Of a stretch of 64,000 nucleotides of DNA, positions 56,014 to 64,000 are shown in pieces. This DNA comes from Candidatus Marimicrobium litorale. GTDB lineage: Bacteria; Pseudomonadota; Gammaproteobacteria; Pseudomonadales; Halieaceae. The position numbers were made by a program, and so were the translations under genes. Each line of letters opens with the position of its first letter. Position 1 is the stretch's first letter. The notes below the pieces were generated by a model that had not been told where the DNA came from, searched no databases, and worked only from the letters and a program-made list of their open reading frames with translations. The stretch covers positions 2,294,001-2,358,000 of the forward strand of contig NZ_SHNO01000001.1 of the NCBI RefSeq assembly GCF_026262645.1, in the 5' to 3' direction.

Positions 56014-56925
56014 ATGAAAGCAGATCCCGATCAGCACCTCGTTGAGCGACCGCGACGGAAACGACCGCCCCTGGTCGAAGCGTTGCTGCTCCTCGGCGTT
56101 ATTGGCGCACTCACCTACTGGTATCTGAGTGTGAATAGGCAGGGGCCCGATGCCGTTATCGAAGCGCCTGCGCCAACACGGGAAGCATTCCGTGAAACCC
56201 TGTCAGCCGCACCCGATATACCGAGGCGCGAGGACACAGCTGCATCCGGATCGCTCACAACGTCGCAAAATCAGGCGGCCGCCGGCAGTGCGAGCCGACA
56301 ACCGTCCACCCAACCAGAATCACAGGTAGCAACAGTCTCACTGGAACAAGGCGATGCCAGAGTGCGCGACTTCGTCAATGGACCGGGGTCGACTCTCGGC
56401 TTGGATAAGCTAGCTACCAGCCCGCACCCCATTGCTACAACGGCGGCGCTGATAGACGGAGCAAGTCGTGGCTTGCTTCTGCGCAAAATGCTGCCGCTAT
56501 CACCACCCTCGGCAGCCTTCAGCGTCAGTGGGGACGGTGATCTTCTGTACATGGCGCCGGACAGCTACGAACGCTATAACAGCTTTGCCAAAACAGTGGC
56601 CTCACTGGACAGCAACGACATCGCGAACGGCTTCCATCAATTGCGTCAACTCTATGAAGCTGCCTACGACGAACTGGGACTTGACCCCGCCGAGTTCGAC
56701 AATGCCGTTATTCGGACGCTCGATACGGTGCTGGCAACACCCCAGCTAAAAGAACCCATCGCCGTGAAACGAAAGTCCGTCGTTTACGTTTACGTAGATC
56801 CTGCATTGGAAAGCCTCCCTCCGCTGCAAAAGCAGCTGTTGCGTATGGGACCGGATAATATTCTGCTTATCAAGCAATTTGCTCGAGCCATGCGGAACAG
56901 GCTACTAGAGCCCCGCGGGTATTAG
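56014..56925 (+). CDS. DUF3014-like membrane-anchored protein
   Basis: A 303-residue protein with one N-terminal membrane helix (about residues 18-38), a Pro/Ala-rich linker (~40-100) and a periplasmic domain. The sequence YERYNSFAKTVASLDSND and QLRQLYEAAYDELG is the DUF3014 pattern. The family has no assigned biochemical role. It stands alone on the plus strand between a small unknown gene and the FAD oxidoreductase. The start codon is ATG at 56014. Confidence 0.85.
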   Translation: MKADPDQHLVERPRRKRPPLVEALLLLGVIGALTYWYLSVNRQGPDAVIEAPAPTREAFRETLSAAPDIPRREDTAASGSLTTSQNQAAAGSASRQPSTQPESQVATVSLEQGDARVRDFVNGPGSTLGLDKLATSPHPIATTAALIDGASRGLLLRKMLPLSPPSAAFSVSGDGDLLYMAPDSYERYNSFAKTVASLDSNDIANGFHQLRQLYEAAYDELGLDPAEFDNAVIRTLDTVLATPQLKEPIAVKRKSVVYVYVDPALESLPPLQKQLLRMGPDNILLIKQFARAMRNRLLEPRGY

Positions 56926-57172
56926 ATTGGCAGAGCACCCCCGATAGATAAGGCCACCGCTTTCACCAAGTTGGCGCAATCACCCCGCTCAAAGCAGCGG
57001 TCACCGCGCGGGCTTCCTCGCGCGCCATCCCCTCAAGAATTCGCAACCAACCCATGGACCGACGTCATCCAGAGGGAGCGAATAGACACGCCCTACCGAT
57101 GACGCGAAGATTACGACTCAAAATGGGTTTAAGAACTGCGATGGAACACGGTTCGGCCTTGACTGCAGGATC

Positions 57173-58504
57173 TTAAAACCGGTCGCGTAAACGATGGTAA
57201 AGCATCTCCGCCGCCATCGCATAACCCCCTAGCTTGCGACCCAGAGGTATGCGCCCCGGTGACACACGCTCGAACATTTCAAGGCGAGCGGTGTTGCCCT
57301 GCACGGCATCGCACAGTATATCACCGCAAGCATGACTGAGACTCAGCCCATGGCCGCCATAACCCTGACTATAAAAAACGTTCGGCGCGAGGCGACCGAG
57401 CAGAGGTACCCGTTTGATCACGACGGCCATTTGCCCGCTCCAGGCATAATCCAACCGTTTATCAGCAAGCGAAGGATACACCGCGCGGATCCTGCGGCGC
57501 ATAGCTTGCCTGGGATCAGCGGGCTCCCGTCCGGTGTAGTGGCAGCCGCCACCAAACAATAATCTCCGATCTGACGAAAGGCGGAAGTAATCCATCACCA
57601 GACTTTGATCGCAGACCGCAATGTTCTGCGGATTGATAGCACGCATCTCCGCCTGAGTCAGCGGCTCAGTGGCCACGATAAACGTGCTGGCAGGAAATAA
57701 CAGGCTGGAAAACGTGGCCTGCTCTAACAGGTGATATGCGTTGCCGGCAAGCAAGACATGATCAGCCAGCACTTTGCCGCACGAGGTGCGCACTACCGGG
57801 CGAGCGCCTTGCTCAATCGCTAACACCGCGCTTCCCTCGTGAATCATAACGCCCAGGCCAGCGGCGGCACGCGCCTCCCCCAGGCACAGATTCAGTGGAT
57901 GCAGGTGTCCACTGCGCCAGTTGAGCATACCGCCAATATAGCGATCGGTGCCAATCAGTTGAGGTAACTCCCCCCGCGGGACCAGACGCACCTCATTTTC
58001 CGAGCCACGGGCGCAAAGTCGGTCATACCAGAATTTCTGCTTATCAAGATGCCGGGGCTTGGTAGCTACATCAATGTAACCGTAGTTCAGATCACAGTCG
58101 ATCCGGTACTGTTGCACCCACCGCGCGATGATGTCATGGCCGAGGTAGCCCAAATCGAACAGCGAATCCGCCAGCACAGGCCCGGCGACCGTCTCTAAGC
58201 GATCCTCCCCCGGTACGCCGCCCACCATTTGCCCACCACACCGTCCCGAGGCACCCCAGCCCACCCTGTTCTGTTCCAGCACCGTCACCGAAAATCCGCG
58301 CTCGGCGAGCAAGAGAGCAGCGGATAAACCGGTAAACCCCGCCCCGATGACACAGACATCGGTACGAGCATCTCCATCCAGAGGAGGGTACTCGGCAGCG
58401 TCGTTTCGCGTTGCCGCGAAGTAAGAGTCACAGTGTGGATCGGGTGAGTGCACAGGGTCGCTGCCGATGTAATGATTGCTTTCAAACTTCGGTGTGCGCC
58501 ACAT
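57173..58504 (-). CDS. FAD-dependent amine oxidoreductase (PuuB/OrdL-like)
   Basis: A 443-residue DAO-family flavoprotein. The Rossmann FAD motif VCVIGAGFTGLSAALLLAER is near residue 50, GWGASGRCGGQMVGG follows, and the C-terminal YSQGYGGHGLSLSHACGDI is typical of gamma-glutamylputrescine oxidase-like enzymes. It would oxidise an amine or amino acid with O2. No puu genes accompany it. It lies 71 bp after the aldo/keto reductase on the same strand. Confidence 0.88.
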   Translation of the reverse strand: MWRTPKFESNHYIGSDPVHSPDPHCDSYFAATRNDAAEYPPLDGDARTDVCVIGAGFTGLSAALLLAERGFSVTVLEQNRVGWGASGRCGGQMVGGVPGEDRLETVAGPVLADSLFDLGYLGHDIIARWVQQYRIDCDLNYGYIDVATKPRHLDKQKFWYDRLCARGSENEVRLVPRGELPQLIGTDRYIGGMLNWRSGHLHPLNLCLGEARAAAGLGVMIHEGSAVLAIEQGARPVVRTSCGKVLADHVLLAGNAYHLLEQATFSSLLFPASTFIVATEPLTQAEMRAINPQNIAVCDQSLVMDYFRLSSDRRLLFGGGCHYTGREPADPRQAMRRRIRAVYPSLADKRLDYAWSGQMAVVIKRVPLLGRLAPNVFYSQGYGGHGLSLSHACGDILCDAVQGNTARLEMFERVSPGRIPLGRKLGGYAMAAEMLYHRLRDRF

Positions 58505-58575
58505 AATGCCAGTTCAATCGCAGCGATCCAAGGATAACAACGGGCAGTCAGTCGCAGAACCGCCGATCAGGCGAA

Positions 58576-59466
58576 TCAGGCGGAGGCATCTATGCCGGCA
58601 AGCGCGTTAAGCTCCAGTTGCGCGAGGGACTTGATACCGGGAATCACCGTACCCACCTGCGGATTCTGCAAGCACCACGCGATGGCCCAGGTCGCCGCAT
58701 TCACACCTGGGGGCTTGGCCTTCAGGGCCTCGTGTGCAGCATCGAGCCGCTGGCTCAGGTTATTTCTGGGCAGGAACAACGCACGTACATCATCAAACAC
58801 ATGCTCACGTTGATACTTGCCACTGAGCAACCCCATCGCCAGAGGTGCCCGAGCAATAACACCAAGATCCATCTCACTGGCGACCGGGAACACAAATTTT
58901 GCTGCCCGCCGGGTAATAGCATTGTAAACGGTTTGCAGAACACTGATGCCATACTCTCGCGACTTCGACACCTGCTGCTGCATTTTGGGCCGTCCCAACG
59001 AATTACCGAGGAAGCGAATTTTCCCAGCATCTACCTGTTTGTTCAGCATCGTCCAAAGATCGTCGTTATCGAAATGCTCGTCAGGCGCAGAGTGCAACTG
59101 GTACAGATCGATGTAATCTGTGCGCAGCGCGCGCAGGGAGTCTTCGAGTTGAATCAGAACCTGGGCAGGCCCGTAGTTTTCGTCGCCGAGATCGTTACCC
59201 GGGTTATGCCCAAATTTTGTCGCAACAATCCAGCGTTCGCGCTGATGCGCAATAGCGCTACCAATTAAACGCTCGGACAGGTGATCAGGGCCATAACACT
59301 CCGCCGTATCAATAAAATTGATCCCCAGTTCACCTGCGCGGGACAGGATACTGTCGACCTCAGACTGCTCGAAAGTTTTGCCCCAAACTCCGGCCAGCTG
59401 CCACGCTCCCACACCCACCACGGAGACAGAAAGTTCAGTGCGTCCAAGCCTGCGATATTGCATCAT
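58576..59466 (-). CDS. Aldo/keto reductase
   Basis: A 296-residue AKR-family reductase with the barrel catalytic tetrad in context: Asp in FIDTAECYG, Lys in VATKFGHNPG, Tyr near ECYG and His in YQLHSAPDEHFD. The NADPH-binding C-terminal segment includes TVIPGIKSLAQLELN. It reduces aldehydes or ketones; the substrate is unknown. It may form an operon with the FAD oxidoreductase downstream. The start MMQYRRLGRTELSVSVVG is canonical. Confidence 0.93.
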   Translation of the reverse strand: MMQYRRLGRTELSVSVVGVGAWQLAGVWGKTFEQSEVDSILSRAGELGINFIDTAECYGPDHLSERLIGSAIAHQRERWIVATKFGHNPGNDLGDENYGPAQVLIQLEDSLRALRTDYIDLYQLHSAPDEHFDNDDLWTMLNKQVDAGKIRFLGNSLGRPKMQQQVSKSREYGISVLQTVYNAITRRAAKFVFPVASEMDLGVIARAPLAMGLLSGKYQREHVFDDVRALFLPRNNLSQRLDAAHEALKAKPPGVNAATWAIAWCLQNPQVGTVIPGIKSLAQLELNALAGIDASA

Positions 59467-59699
59467 TTATCACGCCCTCTACTCAATTGGAGCAGCCTCC
59501 AGGTCTGTCACCAGAAGTCCATTCTCTGGCCTCACGGGTGCTATTACTTGACAGTCATAGTCACATCTTCTTGCGCAGTATCACCAGCACATTGAACGAA
59601 AATGCAGCGAGAGCAGGCCTGCATGAATGCGAGCGTCTCGTGTGATTCTTTCTGCAAGGTAAAGCGCTTTTGCTGGCAAATATGGCCTCTTACTGTGGC

Positions 59700-60155
59700 T
59701 CATCCAGTCTCACGTCTCTCAATCAAATACGCACACTCCAGGGTGAACACCGTCTGACCCTCTTGGTTGAACATGCGACAAGCCGTTCTCACCACACCGA
59801 GCCCGGGGCGGGAGGCGGAGGGTCGTGCTGACAGCACGGTGTAGGCGCTTCTCAGTATGTCCCTCGGTCGAACAGGCGCGTGCCATTGCAACTTGTCGAA
59901 ACCCAAAGCGCTGACCGCGGCTGATTGCCTGCTTCTGTCAATATCAGCATTGCCAATGCGCACATAGATTGAAAAAATATGTGCAGAAGAAGCCACCAGA
60001 CCGCCGAACAGTGAATTCCTCGCGGCCTCCGGATCCGTATGAAACGGACGCGGGTCCCAGCGCTCGCCCACCTCAATAATTTCCTCTTCGGTAACGCTGT
60101 ATCGATCTTCGAACACTACTTCGCGGCCCGTAGTCAGGTCTTCAAAATACAACAT
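59700..60155 (-). CDS. MaoC-like dehydratase domain protein
   Basis: A 151-residue hotdog-fold protein. The hydratase-like segment reads RWDPRPFHTDPEAARNSLFG, with Asp-x-x-x-x-His spacing, followed by GLVASSAHIFSI. It resembles MaoC-type proteins but has a less typical active site than the one at 27870. The ATG at 60155 has AGGAGGCCA directly upstream; the frame extends 23 codons further without family support. It lies about 180 bp downstream of the carotenoid oxygenase gene on the same strand. Confidence 0.85.
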   Translation of the reverse strand: MLYFEDLTTGREVVFEDRYSVTEEEIIEVGERWDPRPFHTDPEAARNSLFGGLVASSAHIFSIYVRIGNADIDRSRQSAAVSALGFDKLQWHAPVRPRDILRSAYTVLSARPSASRPGLGVVRTACRMFNQEGQTVFTLECAYLIERRETG

Positions 60156-60332
60156 TGGCCTCCTCTCCGGCGCTGCATGGTCTGTGTGGTATTTCCATCG
60201 TTTACTACACGAATGAACGGCCAACGGTAAAATCGCACGGCCTGCAAATCACTGCTGCAACGCAACGGCATTGCAGGCTTTCAATAGATCGCGGCGAAGG
60301 CGCTGGCTCGAGTTAAACAAAAATCCGGGCGT

Positions 60333-61736
60333 TCAGGCGCCAACCCAGCTACCGTGGAAGCCGGTCGGGATACGCAATGGCAGTTTCGCTGTCGCAACTG
60401 GTCCCACCTCGATGTCTGAAGCATCGAAGATCAACAAATCGGTGAGGGAGGTTTCTTTATTAAACGCAAGATTCAGGAGATATCCATCGCCCTCATCGGG
60501 TGACCCACTGCGCGGCGCCAGTATTGGCTCGCCTAACAGATATCGGTCCTCCCCCCAGAGTTTACGTTTACCGGTTGTTCGGTCGTAGTGAATCAGCTTA
60601 TTGAAAACCAGCTGATTTTCGAGTGCACCCACGAGATAGGCATGACGATGTGAACGCGTCATAAAGCGATCATCTGTGCGCGGGAATTCACAGGCCATAT
60701 CGTCCAGCATTTCTTCCCCAACTGTTTTTTTGCCTCCTGCCAGATCGATAGACCAGCGCCGCAGGGTAGGCGTCAGGCCGCTGGACTCGCTCGCCATAGT
60801 GCCATCAAGCATCGGAGCAAAGCGGGTGGCATTAGACGAGCAAACATCCACTTTGATCGCATCACCCTCTTCCCAGGCGTTTACCATGTGAAAGCTCCAA
60901 CGAGCGTCCATATCGTGCCACACAATATCGTCTGCCGTACCATTGCGTGGCATTACACCAAAGTGTGCTCCCCGGTCCGGCTCCCAGGCCATGGGAACAC
61001 CACTTTCAATCGCACGCTCCAGGTTGAATACCAGTGGGTAGACCGGAAAGACAACATAATTTTCCGTCACAAAAAAATCATGAGCAAAGGAGGGAAACGG
61101 CGCCTCAATCATTTCGCTGGTGATGAGATTGCCTTCCTTGTCCGCCACGTTCAGCCGTAAAAATTCCGAAAACGGTCCCTTTGCCTGATTGCCGAAGAAG
61201 ATCATTTCTCCGCTCGCATGATCAAACTTCGGATGCGCTGTGATCGGCCCATCAATCATACCGTTGTAATCGAAGTTACCCAGCGTGGCCAGGCTATCCG
61301 GATTCAGCTCTACCGCAATCGTTCCCTCCATCAGCGCCAGCAGCTTGTTCCCGTGCCAGACAATATGAGTATTGGCGGTGTTGTAGTGTTTGTCAGCCAC
61401 AGAAGGAGCCGCATTCATCGGGTTGCCCAATACACCAAACAAGGATTCGCCTGCCTCGCGCTCCAGTTCATATTTCTCGGTGCGCACCCAGCGGTTTTTC
61501 CAGGAAACCCGGCCATCGCAAAATTCGAAGCGCTGTATCATTCCGTCGCCATGAAACCAGTGGTACTCAGCCCCGCCTCTCGGCGGGTATATCGGATCGG
61601 GGCCATTGCGGAAATAGACTCCCTGTAGATCGGTAGGCAACTCTCCGTCTATCACCAAATCCGGGGCATCACATTCAATCCCCGAGGGCGCCATCGATCC
61701 ACTGAGAAAAATATTGTCTGGAAACGGCTGTGTCAT
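60333..61736 (-). CDS. Carotenoid/terpenoid cleavage oxygenase
   Basis: A 467-residue RPE65-type non-haem iron dioxygenase with a seven-bladed propeller fold. The four Fe-ligand His are visible: TAHPKFDHAS, FAHDFFVTENY, FHMVNAWEEG and the C-terminal GFHGSWV. Such enzymes cleave double bonds in carotenoids, stilbenes or related alkenes. The ATG at 61736 (MTQPFPDNIFLSGSM) follows GGGAGATC. It diverges from the amidohydrolase across a 298-bp gap and may act in the same breakdown pathway. Confidence 0.92.
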   Translation of the reverse strand: MTQPFPDNIFLSGSMAPSGIECDAPDLVIDGELPTDLQGVYFRNGPDPIYPPRGGAEYHWFHGDGMIQRFEFCDGRVSWKNRWVRTEKYELEREAGESLFGVLGNPMNAAPSVADKHYNTANTHIVWHGNKLLALMEGTIAVELNPDSLATLGNFDYNGMIDGPITAHPKFDHASGEMIFFGNQAKGPFSEFLRLNVADKEGNLITSEMIEAPFPSFAHDFFVTENYVVFPVYPLVFNLERAIESGVPMAWEPDRGAHFGVMPRNGTADDIVWHDMDARWSFHMVNAWEEGDAIKVDVCSSNATRFAPMLDGTMASESSGLTPTLRRWSIDLAGGKKTVGEEMLDDMACEFPRTDDRFMTRSHRHAYLVGALENQLVFNKLIHYDRTTGKRKLWGEDRYLLGEPILAPRSGSPDEGDGYLLNLAFNKETSLTDLLIFDASDIEVGPVATAKLPLRIPTGFHGSWVGA

Positions 61737-62034
61737 TGTCGATCTCCCACTGATTGCATCTGCGCTTGCTGGCATGTGTCTAAAGGGCGACTACGATTAA
61801 TACTATTGCTTGTTCGCAATTCCCCTCTGCACTGTGGCAAGCCGGGGAGCGAAGGTCAAGGCTGGCGGCAACAGCCACAGAAACGGCACTGTTCCAACGC
61901 CAAGCAGGGTCAGGCGCTATTTTTGTCCTGAATAGCAACACGGTTTAGACTACACTCATTCGAAACAGACGGCACATCACAGTTGCTACACGGGCAATGG
62001 CATTCGCTCAGGCTCGCAGATGAAGGAGACAATA
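61737..62034. promoter_or_regulatory. Divergent promoter region
   Basis: The 298-bp gap between the carotenoid oxygenase (minus) and amidohydrolase (plus) starts contains no gene. Two-way promoters must lie here. An AT-richer part occurs near 61795-61810 (ACGATTAATACTATTGC), but no convincing -35/-10 pair could be fixed. Confidence 0.5.
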
Positions 62035-63153
62035 ATGACACTCGATTCAGCGACTTACTCTCTCGGTGCTATTTCTGCCGACTCGCATATCTCTGAAACA
62101 GAGGACTGCTTTCGTGATATCGACCCTGCTTTTGAGGACAAGCGCCCACGAGCGATATTTGACGAGGAACGCGGTGCCATTCTGGAAATATCAGATCTGG
62201 ATATCAAGGTACCCATGGGACTGATCTGTACTGCAGGGCGCGCACCGGAGCGTTTCTCTGACCCGGTCGACTGGGCAGAATTGCATCCGGCGGGTCATGA
62301 TCCAAAGGCGCGCCTTGCCATACAAGACGAAGAAGGCATATCTGCAGAAGTACTCTACCCCAGCCTCGGTATGGTGTTGTGCAACCACCCGGATATCAAC
62401 TACAAGAAAGCCTGCTTTGACGCCTATAATCGATGGCTGGGTGCGTTCTGCGATACCGACAGCAATCGCCTCATCGGCATACCCATTCTGTCCATGCGTT
62501 CACCCGCCGAGGCGATAACAGAACTTGCATCGGCGCATGCAATGGGCTTTCGCGGCGTTATGCTGCCGGGTCACCCCGAACTGGAAGATTACGATCACCC
62601 ATGTTATGACGAGTTCTGGCGTCTGTGTGTCGATCTGGGTATGCCCGTCAGCTTTCATATCTTGACGACAAAAGATGGCATCATGGAACGCGTGCGCGGC
62701 TCGAGACTCGTACAACAGATTGTTACAGTGCGGGGCCTGCAAAACATTATCATGATGATGATTCTCGGCGGGGTTTTTGATAGGCACCCCGCGCTGCAAG
62801 TGGTGTGCGTGGAATCCGATGCAGGCTGGGTGCCACACTTCAAGTTTCGTATGGATCATGCGTATGAACGGCACCGCTTTCACATGCAATCACAAGCGTT
62901 ACAGGAAATGCCGAGCACTTATTTTGACAGCAATATCTACGTCACTTTTCAAGACGATTACAGCGTCAAGCAAGTCAAGGGTGGGCTCAATCTGGACCGC
63001 GTCATGTGGGCAACAGATTTCCCTCACAGTGATGGCACTTATCCAGAATCACGACAGGTCATGGCTAGCGTAACTGAAGGTATGACAACGAAAGAACAAG
63101 CCGCGCTGTTGTGCAACAATGCGGCACAACTTTATGGAATTGAGATGCTATAA
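62035..63153 (+). CDS. Amidohydrolase family 2 protein
   Basis: A 372-residue TIM-barrel metal-dependent hydrolase of the amidohydrolase-2 group. The start ADSHISETEDCF carries the metal-binding Asp-x-His pattern. Further active-site markers are a His in PGHPELEDYDH and the Asp/His pair in WATDFPHSDGTYP near the C-terminus. Family members include decarboxylases and hydrolases of aromatic or terpenoid acids. The ATG at 62035 is chosen because AAGGAGACAATA lies before it; the ATG at 62020 overlaps that site. Confidence 0.9.
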   Translation: MTLDSATYSLGAISADSHISETEDCFRDIDPAFEDKRPRAIFDEERGAILEISDLDIKVPMGLICTAGRAPERFSDPVDWAELHPAGHDPKARLAIQDEEGISAEVLYPSLGMVLCNHPDINYKKACFDAYNRWLGAFCDTDSNRLIGIPILSMRSPAEAITELASAHAMGFRGVMLPGHPELEDYDHPCYDEFWRLCVDLGMPVSFHILTTKDGIMERVRGSRLVQQIVTVRGLQNIIMMMILGGVFDRHPALQVVCVESDAGWVPHFKFRMDHAYERHRFHMQSQALQEMPSTYFDSNIYVTFQDDYSVKQVKGGLNLDRVMWATDFPHSDGTYPESRQVMASVTEGMTTKEQAALLCNNAAQLYGIEML

Positions 63154-63358
63154 GAGGCCCCGAAGTATTGCTTTAACCTACTGCCCTTTGATGTCCGCGT
63201 GTGAAACGTGCGTGTGTTTCGAATCAACAACGCCACCAACCCGACTGCACGTAAAGCGATTTATCCGTGTGTGTATGCCGGACCGGCACCGCATCTCTCC
63301 TTAACGTCTGCCAGGTACTAGCAGCGCAAGACTCGTTACTTCTTGAGCTGCTTGTCGG

Positions 63359-64000
63359 TCACACGGGCTCAACGTAAAACTGCTGGTAGTACTTTCTTAT
63401 CTGGTGGATGGGGCCGTCACCGTCACACAGGACCGGGTTCTCGTGAAACTTTTTGTTTTCCCAGATAGGTACGTCCTGAGCATGTTGACGAGTAACCTCG
63501 CCAATAAACGCTTTGGCCAGTCCCTGCGTCGCCTCCAGTCCTTCTTCAAGAATCTTGAAACTGAAGCGCATAGTCGTCTCGTGATACTCGTGATCAACTG
63601 GCGTACCGGTGACGATAATGAGTGTTTCACCTATACCCTTGAACCTCGTAATACCAATACTTCCCCCATGGGACTCGATATTGACACTACCCTTGAGATC
63701 GCCCTCCCTCGTAGTAAACGTCAGACCCTGAAAGGCCCGCATAATGTGACCGTCAAAGGTAAACGTTTTTTCAGGTATATCAGGCGTGCCATGCACGAAG
63801 TGGAAGTGCGGTGAATCCACCACGTTCTCCGCCATTTCCTGCGGATGACTGCGCACTCGCGCAGTATGGTAAATCGGTTCCATCCAGCCTTCTGCGCACC
63901 AATCTTCGACTTTGGGCACATCCCACCTCGGCGCGTCACCGTGAGGGTGATGCCAGAGGAACACTATCCCATTTGCTTCACAGGTCGGATAGGCTTCAAC
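63359..64000 (-). CDS. Rieske oxygenase, KshA-like (partial)
   Basis: The C-terminal part of a Rieske-type non-haem iron oxygenase, truncated at the window end. The frame is open to position 64000, so the Rieske [2Fe-2S] domain lies outside. The mononuclear-iron motif ENVVDSPHFHFVHG (His/His and Asp) is typical of 3-ketosteroid 9-alpha-hydroxylase oxygenase KshA. KshA opens ring B of steroids. It supports the view that this region handles steroid or terpenoid compounds, though substrates differ between KshA-like proteins. Confidence 0.82.
   Translation of the reverse strand, partial: VEAYPTCEANGIVFLWHHPHGDAPRWDVPKVEDWCAEGWMEPIYHTARVRSHPQEMAENVVDSPHFHFVHGTPDIPEKTFTFDGHIMRAFQGLTFTTREGDLKGSVNIESHGGSIGITRFKGIGETLIIVTGTPVDHEYHETTMRFSFKILEEGLEATQGLAKAFIGEVTRQHAQDVPIWENKKFHENPVLCDGDGPIHQIRKYYQQFYVEPV

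Noticed and set aside
1-64000. CRISPR array, rRNA operon or prophage
   Set aside because: No regularly spaced repeats, rRNA sequence or phage structural genes were seen anywhere in the window.

Overview
The window is a chromosomal segment of a gammaproteobacterium with moderately high GC. The core block ftsH-folP-glmM-tpiA-secG-tRNA-Leu, followed by a truncated initiator tRNA, has the usual gammaproteobacterial order, and so does carA-carB-greA. A Pil-Chp chemosensory cluster, an acyl-CoA degradation island, a TonB receptor, and Rieske-oxygenase and carotenoid-oxygenase genes are typical of marine Cellvibrionales/Halieaceae-like lineages. That lineage placement is an inference from gene content. 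Few mobile-element genes are expected here, and no transposase, integrase, rRNA or CRISPR array was seen.

Positions 1-2357 hold the 5' end of tRNA-fMet, a bfd-bfr iron-storage pair with Fur-like sites, a possible small zinc-ribbon protein in a structured region, tRNA-Leu(GAG) and secG. From 2397 to 9893 (minus strand) lie tpiA, an SGNH-hydrolase-like gene inserted between tpiA and glmM, then glmM, folP, ftsH and rlmE. A second copy of the glmM 3' end plus its hairpin sits on the far side of the inserted gene. Plus-strand yhbY and a small unknown gene follow. Positions 10721-13700 are a ferrous-iron locus: feoAB faces two unknown genes, with a Fur-like box on each side of the divergent intergenic region. 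greA-carB-carA follow (13719-18574), and carA has a strong promoter and a terminator-like hairpin in its leader.

Positions 18924-36650 form a catabolic island. It contains an SDR/TetR pair and two acyl-CoA dehydrogenases on plus. On minus it has a six-gene operon (MaoC hydratase, MFE-2-like SDR, thiolase, quinone oxidoreductase, iron alcohol dehydrogenase, thioesterase), a TonB receptor, and a four-gene operon (three acyl-CoA dehydrogenases and an acyl-CoA ligase). The two minus operons share a nearly identical promoter whose -10 is covered by a 13-bp palindrome, so they are probably one regulon for uptake, CoA activation and beta-oxidation of a hydrophobic substrate.

Positions 37616-47826 are a Pil-Chp-type chemosensory operon: PilG-like regulator, PilI-like CheW, a methyl-accepting protein with almost no periplasmic part, a 57-residue ORF, a ChpA split into two genes, a second CheW and an unknown protein. 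Positions 48089-54143 hold a retropepsin-like lipoprotein, an inactive-transglutaminase/7TM protein and an ATP-grasp protein in tightly overlapping order. These are followed by a degenerate sigma-54-activator-like regulator and an unknown protein. The rest (54230-64000) is a mixed set: SnoaL-like protein, FrnE/DsbA oxidoreductase, DUF3014-like membrane protein, FAD amine oxidase, aldo/keto reductase, MaoC-like protein, carotenoid oxygenase, amidohydrolase, and a KshA-like Rieske oxygenase cut by the window end. The last group again fits terpenoid or steroid catabolism.
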